A DNA stretch of 64,000 bases, taken from assembly GCA_038116745.1 (NCBI GenBank), contig JAYODW010000027.1, positions 9,655 to 73,654 on the forward strand. Reading direction: 5' to 3'. The position numbers and the translations under genes were made by a program. A model generated the notes under the pieces. It did not search any database. It was not told the DNA's origin and was given only the letters and a program-made list of their open reading frames with translations. Of this stretch, positions 58,494 to 64,000 are shown in pieces (position 1 is the first letter of the stretch; the number at the start of each line of letters is the position of its first letter). The stretch comes from JAYODW01 sp038116745 (GTDB lineage: Bacteria; Pseudomonadota; Gammaproteobacteria; Ga0077536).

Positions 58494-59882
58494 ATGGTCA
58501 AGCCGATCCACATGAATGCCTTTACCCAGTGCTCGATCTGTCATCACTCGAAGGGCCAGTGGAAGCATCCGCTGGACGGCTCGAGTCACGGTTATAGAGA
58601 TGTCGACTACTGGGTGGATCTGGCGCGGCTGCTCGAACGCGGCTGTTTTGACACCCTGTTCCTTGCCGATGTTCACGGCACCTACAACGTCTATAAGGGC
58701 TCCCGCGAGACTGCGGTGCGCCACGCAGTGCAGTTCCCGAGCAATGATCCGACGCTCATCATCTCCGCCATGGCGTACGCCACGCAGCACATCGGTTTTG
58801 CCTGCACCTACAGCACGACCTATTTCGCGCCTTACCAGGCGGCCAAAGTGTTCTCGACGCTGGATCATCTCACCCGCGGGCGTATTGCCTGGAACGTGGT
58901 GACTTCCTATCTGGCTGACGCCAACCGGAATTTCGGGCTCGACGATCAGATGGCGCATGACGAGCGCTACGAGCGCGCTGAGGAATACATGGAGGTGGTG
59001 TACCAGCTATGGGAACACTCCTGGGAAGAGGAGGCAGTGGTGCGGGACGCGGTCAACGATATTCACACTGACCCGTCGAGAGTGCACGAGATCAACTACA
59101 AGGGGCGCTATTTCGACGTGCCGGGGCCGCACATGTGCGAACCCTCCGCGCAGCGCACGCCGGTAATTTATCAGGCGGGACAATCGGGGCGAGGTGTCCA
59201 ATTTGCCGCGCGGCATGCGGAGGGTGTGTTCGCGATCTATCCGCACCTCGAAGCCTGTCGCGCCGGGGTGGCTGCGGTGCGGGCTGAAACCATCGCCGCC
59301 GGGCGCAGACCAGAGCACGTGAAGGTGTTCCCCGGGGTGACGGTGATCTGTGCGCCAACGGATGCCGAGGCGCAGCTCAAGCTCGAGACCTGTCGTCAGT
59401 ACCGCAGCCCGGAGGGCGCGTTGGCGCTCTTCTGCGGCTGGATCGGGATCGACATCTCCCAGCTCGACTCGACGCAGAACGTGCTGGAAATGAAGACAGA
59501 CGCGATCCAGGGGCTGGTTAACTATTTTGTCGAGGTCGATCCCGAGCGTGACTGGACGGTCGAAGATATCGGCGAATTCATCTCCATCGGCAGCGTGATG
59601 CCCAAGATCGTCGGCAGCCCGCAAACGGTGGCGGATGAACTGGAGCGCTGGATGGATGAGACCGATTGTGACGGCTTCAATCTGGTGCCGGTCAACCAGC
59701 CCTCCGGGTTCCGTGATTTTGTTGAACTGGTCGTGCCGGAACTACAGCGTCGCGGTCGGATGCGCACCGAGTACACCGGGCAGACGCTGCGCGAGCTTTA
59801 TTTCGGCGAAGGCAACGCGCGGCTTTTCCCTGAGCATCCGGCGCATCACACGCTGCCTCCGTGGAAGCGGTCCCGGGGCTGA
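58494..59882 (+). CDS. NtaA/SnaA/DszA-type flavin monooxygenase
   Basis: 462 residues, the longer LLM subgroup. The start KPIHMNAFTQCSICHHSKGQ, LARLLERGCFDTLFLADVHG, LDHLTRGRIAWNVVTSYL, and TPVIYQAGQSGRGVQFAARH are characteristic. It uses FMNH2 from a separate reductase to oxidise amines, sulfones, or similar groups (nitrilotriacetate, DBT-sulfone, pristinamycin precursors in known members). GAGGGGACGAG upstream. The fifth LLM protein of the window and last gene of the plus-strand catabolic operon. Confidence 0.92.
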   Translation: MVKPIHMNAFTQCSICHHSKGQWKHPLDGSSHGYRDVDYWVDLARLLERGCFDTLFLADVHGTYNVYKGSRETAVRHAVQFPSNDPTLIISAMAYATQHIGFACTYSTTYFAPYQAAKVFSTLDHLTRGRIAWNVVTSYLADANRNFGLDDQMAHDERYERAEEYMEVVYQLWEHSWEEEAVVRDAVNDIHTDPSRVHEINYKGRYFDVPGPHMCEPSAQRTPVIYQAGQSGRGVQFAARHAEGVFAIYPHLEACRAGVAAVRAETIAAGRRPEHVKVFPGVTVICAPTDAEAQLKLETCRQYRSPEGALALFCGWIGIDISQLDSTQNVLEMKTDAIQGLVNYFVEVDPERDWTVEDIGEFISIGSVMPKIVGSPQTVADELERWMDETDCDGFNLVPVNQPSGFRDFVELVVPELQRRGRMRTEYTGQTLRELYFGEGNARLFPEHPAHHTLPPWKRSRG

Positions 59883-59943
59883 GCCGAGCGGCAGGGCGCT
59901 GTTCTGCACCGCAGGCAGCAATCGGGGTATCTGTGGGACCTGG

Positions 59944-61407
59944 TCAGCGGTGCGCCGGACCGAAGATGCCGGCGGGATCAAGGCCTTCGCCGATCCCGGC
60001 GTAGAGCCGGCTTAGCGCAGGCGAGGTCTGCTGGCGGGACAGCGCGCCACGCAGCGCCGGGCAGGCGTGTGAGACCGCAAAGCCCTGTTCTGCAAGCAGA
60101 CGCGCAACATGCAGCAACACCTCGCGCTTGGCGCTGAAATCATGGGCGTCGTAGTCGATACCCACCCGGTAAAACAGCGTTCGCCAGCCAAGCTGGAAAT
60201 CGGTCAGGGCTTTGATGCCGTATTCGCTCAGCGGACCGGCACCGGCGGCGCGCATGCGTCGGACGTCGTCTCCTTCCAGCCCGCCCGCCACGGTGAACCA
60301 GAGCTGCCCCTTGAGCGCTGTCGCGGCGCGGCTGTACGCCGGCGCCCCGCGCAGCAGGTCACGGTGCAGTTGCCAGATGGCGTCTTCGCGTCCCTCGGCA
60401 TCGGTGAACACGCGCGATCCCGGAAGGGCATGCAGTCCCGGTAAGAGGCTGTCCCACAGGAGCGCGACGTTGTCCGGCAGGCCATAGAAAGCGCCGTAGA
60501 GATTCCAGGTATTGAGCTGGCCATCCTGCATCAACCCGACGAAATCCGGCGTTTGCTCGGGAGAGGCGCGTTCGATCAGCGCGGCCTCGGCATCAACGTG
60601 GTTGACCGAGACGGTCCCCGGCAGCGCCATACCGATCTTCAACGGCCGCAGCAGCTCGACCGCAGCGGCGAGGCTACCGTCATCCGGCAGAGTGACCATG
60701 AAGGGGTGGAAGTGGGGCGGGGCGGGCATGATCCAGAGCCCGGCTTTGGTCGGCAGGCCGTAGCCGTCGCCGGAATACAGACCATCCAGGTACGGGCCGA
60801 AGTTGTACTTGAACAGCTGCCAGGTGTTGTTGCCGGGCAGCGCACCCATGCCGGTACGCAGCAGCTCACCGCGACCGTCGCAGATCTCGAAGCCGCACTG
60901 CATCAGCAGGCGATCCCCGTAAGGCGTTTCGCCCAGCGCGCGGTCGAGGATGCTGCCGGCGACCGAGTCGGCAGCGTTGGGTCCGCAATCGAGCCAGAAA
61001 GGATGGCCGCCCGCGGCGAGATGAGCCCTGAGCTCTGCAAAGGTAACGCCGGGCTCAACCAGCGCCGTGGCCGAGCCCGGGTCCAGCGCCAGGATCTGCT
61101 TCATGTCTGACAGATCGACGAACACGCCGGGTCTGTCCGGGTGTCCCGCACTCGCGCCGCTGCCGCTCACGGACAGCGTGCGCCAGATAGACCAGCCGCC
61201 TTCGGCAGTACAGCGCACCAGGTGCTGGAGTTGAGCGCTGTCGGCGGGTCGGGTGTAGACGGCAGGTTTCGCCGCGGCGGGTACTTCCAGCCCGAAAACC
61301 GCCTCAAAGAACTGTGTTTGCGCGGGCGTCACAGCCCCGACCGTGAGGCTCCCGGGGCCGGCTGCAGCGCGCCGGATGAACTCCTCGGCAGTGATGGGTG
61401 AGGTCAT
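59944..61407 (-). CDS. VAO/PCMH-family FAD-linked oxidase, divergent copy
   Basis: 487 residues. The FAD-binding PCMH fold: LSVSGSGASAGHPDRPGVFVDL, ILALDPGSATALVEPGVTFAEL, GSILDRALGETPYGDRL and the substrate-domain region LYSGDGYGLPTKAGLWIMPAPP; C-terminal GEGLDPAGIFGPA. Compared with the oxidase at 61807 its SNLGI loop is altered to GDGYG and the N-terminal part is shorter. It is 7 bp downstream of the cytochrome c gene, in the same operon. It may be a second, non-identical subunit or an independent oxidase. Confidence 0.87.
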   Translation of the reverse strand: MTSPITAEEFIRRAAAGPGSLTVGAVTPAQTQFFEAVFGLEVPAAAKPAVYTRPADSAQLQHLVRCTAEGGWSIWRTLSVSGSGASAGHPDRPGVFVDLSDMKQILALDPGSATALVEPGVTFAELRAHLAAGGHPFWLDCGPNAADSVAGSILDRALGETPYGDRLLMQCGFEICDGRGELLRTGMGALPGNNTWQLFKYNFGPYLDGLYSGDGYGLPTKAGLWIMPAPPHFHPFMVTLPDDGSLAAAVELLRPLKIGMALPGTVSVNHVDAEAALIERASPEQTPDFVGLMQDGQLNTWNLYGAFYGLPDNVALLWDSLLPGLHALPGSRVFTDAEGREDAIWQLHRDLLRGAPAYSRAATALKGQLWFTVAGGLEGDDVRRMRAAGAGPLSEYGIKALTDFQLGWRTLFYRVGIDYDAHDFSAKREVLLHVARLLAEQGFAVSHACPALRGALSRQQTSPALSRLYAGIGEGLDPAGIFGPAHR

Positions 61408-61414
61408 GAGTGGT

Positions 61415-61807
61415 TCACTGAGCGGCGGCAGCCACGTAGGCCGCCACGGCGTCGATTTCCCGAGAGTTCAGCTCTGTCGGGCGGAAGGGCGGCATCATCA
61501 TCAGGCCATTGCGTACCACGGCGGCGACGTAGGCGGGCGTCAGATTGGCGCGTTCCACGAGCACTGCCGACACAGGACCTGGACGGCGTGCCAGGCGCAT
61601 GGTGCCGGGATGGCCTTCGCCGCCAGCGTGACAGGCCGAGCAGTGCCTGGTGTACAGCTCTGCCCCGTCGGGGGACTTGGCCACGGGCATGGCGCTCTCC
61701 TGCGCAGGGGGCGTGGCGGCGGCCCCTGACGGCGGCGCCGACTTGTCTTCGCCGCAGCCCGCCAGGAGCAGGGCAAGGCCGCAGCCTGTCAGCCATCGGG
61801 TCAACAT
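61415..61807 (-). CDS. Lipoprotein c-type cytochrome
   Basis: 130 residues from ATG 61807, overlapping the oxidase stop by one base (TGATG). Lipobox LLAGC after a signal helix gives a lipid-anchored periplasmic protein; a Pro/Ala linker follows, then the haem motif CSACH, and MMMPPF with the likely Met ligand. Class I monohaem cytochrome, plan like the PchC/EhyA electron acceptor of p-cresol methylhydroxylase-type flavocytochromes. Placed between two VAO-family genes. A much longer upstream frame (to 61921) is spurious. Confidence 0.9.
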   Translation of the reverse strand: MLTRWLTGCGLALLLAGCGEDKSAPPSGAAATPPAQESAMPVAKSPDGAELYTRHCSACHAGGEGHPGTMRLARRPGPVSAVLVERANLTPAYVAAVVRNGLMMMPPFRPTELNSREIDAVAAYVAAAAQ

Positions 61808-63363
61808 CAGCTGGCTGCGCGGCCGGGCCAGATCCCGGACTTGCCGGGTGCCAGGATCCCGTACGGATCGAGCGCGTTTTTGAGCGCGCCGGTCGTACGC
61901 GCCAGCGCGCCGTGGCCCCAATCGTAGGTCCCGGCTATCGCGTCCATGTAGTCAAGATGCGTGCGGTATTCGCCGTAGCCGGCCCGGGTGGCTTCGTCAA
62001 TCAGGGCGTCGAACAGCGCGCGCACTGCGCGCTTGTTATCCGGATCGGTGCGGTCAAAGACCAGCATGAGGATGTGATGCATATCGCGCCAGCCAACCAG
62101 GAACTCGCCGATGTAGTCGAAACCGTGCGCATGGCAGAGGTCGCGCATGATATGGAACTGCGCCAGCGCGCCCTCTCCGGTGACCGGCGAGATGGGCGAA
62201 AAGTCGATATGCGCGCCGGCCCCGACCCAGTTGAGCAGGCTGTACTCGGTCATGTTCGGGATGCCGCGCATGAGCTTTGCCCGGTACTCGAATGCGGGAT
62301 CGTGCTGGCGCTCGTCGGCGGTATAAAACCTGGCGCCGGGCACCGCGCCGAGGTGCTCCTGGATGACCTTCCAGTCATTGTCCATCATGCGTTCCGGACC
62401 GTACTGGGCGGCGTAGAAGTTCCAGTTGCCAATCTTGAGATCTGCCGCCATGCGCCGCCGCGCACTGTCCGGCATGGGGCCGGTGCCCTCGTGATAGTCC
62501 GCCCGGGTCACCTTGACCGCCGCCTCCCAGATCAGTCCGACCGTGGTCGCGGCGTTCGGGATCAGCATGTTCAGCTTGAGCGGGCGAATGGCTTCCGTGA
62601 TCGCGTGGATATCGTCCTCTTCAGGGAAGGTCACCATGTAAGGCCGGTAGCCTGGCGGTTCTGGCATGAGCCAGATCCCGATCTGCGTGATGATGCCGAG
62701 ATTGGACTGGGTGAACAGACCATCGACCCAGGGGCCCTGGCCGTAACGGTACAGGTGCTGGGCGCGGGCGCCGGGGACACTGCCCAGAGCGGTATCGACG
62801 ACGGTGCCGTCCGCAAGCACGACCTGCATGCCGCACTGGGCCATGAAGTGTTCGCCGTACGGGGTGTAACCGGCGCCCCGGTCCGCGAGGTTCCCGAGCA
62901 CCCCGCCCCAGCCGGGGGCAGCGGGATCGAGCCACAGCTTGAGCCCGCGTTCCTGGATGTACCGATAAAGGTCGAAGTAGCTCACGCCGGGTTCGACCAC
63001 GGCGTAAGCATGCCGCTCGTTGACCTCGATGATGCGGTTCATGCGTTTCAGATCGAGCGTCAGCGCGCCAGGCTGACGCGGCGCAGCGCCGCCATAGCCG
63101 AAATTACGGCCGGTGGAGACTGGCCACAGCGGGATACGGTACTGCCGCGCGACAGCCAGGACGCCCTGGATCTGTTTGACGTCCAGCGGCGCGACAGCGG
63201 CGGCCGGGCCGGTTTCTGCAACCTCGCGAGTCGAATACGCATCGCGGTAGCTGTCGAGCCCGGCATCGCTGTCGCGGATCACCCACTCACGGCCGACGAC
63301 CTCGGCCATCGCTTCAAGGGCGGCGTTGAAATCGGCGGCAGCAACGATATTCGGGGCGTTCAC
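61807..63363 (-). CDS. VAO/PCMH-family flavoprotein oxidase (4-cresol dehydrogenase-like)
   Basis: 518 residues, start GTG overlapping the preceding stop (GTGA). Full-length vanillyl-alcohol oxidase/p-cresol methylhydroxylase plan: PLWPVSTGRNFGYGG, RIIEVNERHAYAVVEPGVSY, FTQSNLGIITQIGIWLMPEP and the C-terminal DPYGILAPGKSGIWP. It would oxidise a para-alkyl phenol or phenolic alcohol, passing electrons to the cytochrome c encoded next. Covalent flavin residue not assigned. The first flavoprotein gene in a four-gene operon. Confidence 0.93.
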   Translation of the reverse strand: MNAPNIVAAADFNAALEAMAEVVGREWVIRDSDAGLDSYRDAYSTREVAETGPAAAVAPLDVKQIQGVLAVARQYRIPLWPVSTGRNFGYGGAAPRQPGALTLDLKRMNRIIEVNERHAYAVVEPGVSYFDLYRYIQERGLKLWLDPAAPGWGGVLGNLADRGAGYTPYGEHFMAQCGMQVVLADGTVVDTALGSVPGARAQHLYRYGQGPWVDGLFTQSNLGIITQIGIWLMPEPPGYRPYMVTFPEEDDIHAITEAIRPLKLNMLIPNAATTVGLIWEAAVKVTRADYHEGTGPMPDSARRRMAADLKIGNWNFYAAQYGPERMMDNDWKVIQEHLGAVPGARFYTADERQHDPAFEYRAKLMRGIPNMTEYSLLNWVGAGAHIDFSPISPVTGEGALAQFHIMRDLCHAHGFDYIGEFLVGWRDMHHILMLVFDRTDPDNKRAVRALFDALIDEATRAGYGEYRTHLDYMDAIAGTYDWGHGALARTTGALKNALDPYGILAPGKSGIWPGRAAS

Positions 63364-63905
63364 GCTCGGCTCCAGATCCAGGAGCTGAGATGAGCCGGCG
63401 GCGTCGGCGAAGGTGTCGCGTGCGCTACGGTCCGGGTCGCAGCCTCGCCCCCGGCGCGTACCAGCGCTGGGAATATGTCGACCAGCGCCGTCAGCCAGGC
63501 GTCGCCTGAAACTTTGACTGTCTCTGCGAAGGTGTCGAGTGCAGCCTGTGCACCGCTCAGGCGGTGTTCGAGCATGCCGCCTGCCAGGCGGTGACTGCCT
63601 GAATAGCAGGCGATAAAACCGGCGGGCCGGAGAATGCTGCCGAACAGAAACGCGTCAGAGTCGCGGGTCACGCCGGCTATGGCGGTGAAGTCTTCGGTGT
63701 CGAGCAGTGCCTGCACAGTCAGCAGGCCATGGGCAGGATCGCAGTTCAGCGGCAGGCAGGGCCCGCAGCTGTCGGGTAGAAGTGCTCTGCAGCGGAAGTC
63801 GGCCACAATCGGCAGAGATGAATGCCTCCCGCCGGACGGCAACGCAAAGGCCGGTAGTGAAGTGACCAGGGCTGTGTGAAACAGAAAGGCACGTCGAGTT
63901 GTCAT
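63360..63905 (-). CDS. Exported protein of unknown function, Tat-type signal
   Basis: 181 residues. TRRAFLFHTALV at the N-terminus fits a Tat signal (RR followed by F/L), ending near PAFALPS. The mature part has four closely spaced cysteines (residues ~38-55: CRALLPDSCGPC and C) and is otherwise Ala/Leu rich. No family is recognised. The stop overlaps the next oxidase start. It is first in the operon, so it may be a periplasmic subunit or assembly factor of the flavocytochrome. Confidence 0.7.
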   Translation of the reverse strand: MTTRRAFLFHTALVTSLPAFALPSGGRHSSLPIVADFRCRALLPDSCGPCLPLNCDPAHGLLTVQALLDTEDFTAIAGVTRDSDAFLFGSILRPAGFIACYSGSHRLAGGMLEHRLSGAQAALDTFAETVKVSGDAWLTALVDIFPALVRAGGEAATRTVAHATPSPTPPAHLSSWIWSRA

Positions 63906-64000
63906 GAATGGCGTGTGACCTCTGACGCCTGCGGCCAGGAGGGCTTTTCGGGCCCGAGGGCGCAGTCTCTCAGTATTTGGCGCCGGCAGAAACCCCTCGG
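63906..64000. other. Upstream region of the oxidase operon, cut by window edge
   Basis: 95 bp with no gene. It should hold the operon promoter, but no obvious -10/-35 pair or operator repeat is visible. Confidence 0.4.

Noticed and set aside
1..64000. CRISPR array, tRNA, rRNA or phage genes
   Set aside because: No regularly spaced repeats, no tRNA-like cloverleaf and no phage structural or integrase proteins were recognised on either strand.

Overview
The window reads as a stretch of chromosome from a high-GC, Gram-negative, aerobic proteobacterium, most likely a gammaproteobacterium. Support comes from a TorF-type and an OprO/P-type porin, the monofunctional transglycosylase MtgA, a lipoprotein cytochrome c, a periplasmic AroQ-PheC fusion, PilZ proteins and a consensus-like Pho box. 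No rRNA, tRNA, CRISPR array, prophage or conventional IS element was seen. Genes are dense, lie on both strands and are mostly grouped in short operons. The genus cannot be told from the sequence alone.

Layout. 1-5 kb: end of a LysM protein, a small DMT permease, an acetamidase/formamidase, a thioredoxin-fold lipoprotein-like secreted protein, then a cytochrome P450 behind a luciferase-like (LLM) flavin monooxygenase. 5-9.6 kb: a class III aminotransferase, an unrecognised secreted protein, a compact reverse transcriptase gene followed by a run of hairpins, and a truncated haemoglobin. 9.9-18 kb: another LLM enzyme, methyltransferases, an HSL-type esterase, two PilZ proteins, a periplasmic chorismate mutase/cyclohexadienyl dehydratase fusion, a nitronate monooxygenase-like flavoprotein and a SYLF protein. 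18-25.3 kb: two more LLM enzymes, a chemoreceptor, a tartrate/isopropylmalate-type dehydrogenase, a hybrid kinase with a dead first receiver, and a secreted beta-propeller. 25.4-28.9 kb: a four-gene split biotin-dependent carboxylase (BCCP, biotin carboxylase, AHS1, AHS2) of unknown substrate. 28.9-34.1 kb: a tightly overlapping mxaRSACKL cluster (methanol dehydrogenase maturation) without mxaFJGI. 34.4-49 kb: a small membrane protein with cytochrome b561, an MBL hydrolase, an SDR, two porins, an OxyR-like regulator lacking the peroxidatic cysteine, carbonic anhydrase with a SulP transporter, MtgA, a peroxiredoxin coupled to an atypical receiver protein, a VOC protein and a small-molecule kinase. 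49-64 kb: a molybdopterin oxidoreductase, a FAH-type hydratase with an RlmK-like methyltransferase, and a catabolic block with acyl-CoA ligase, enoyl-CoA hydratase, nitronate monooxygenase, NtaA/DszA-type monooxygenase and a four-gene operon holding two VAO/PCMH-type flavoprotein oxidases around one lipoprotein cytochrome c.

Taken together the region looks specialised in oxidative attack on small organic, probably aromatic, terpenoid or N/S-containing compounds. There are five LLM flavoproteins, two nitronate monooxygenase-family proteins, one P450, two VAO-family oxidases and a CoA-thioester arm (ligase plus crotonase). The mxa maturation genes suggest a Ca/PQQ alcohol dehydrogenase system whose structural genes are elsewhere or lost. 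Most substrate assignments are inference; family assignments rest on visible motifs.
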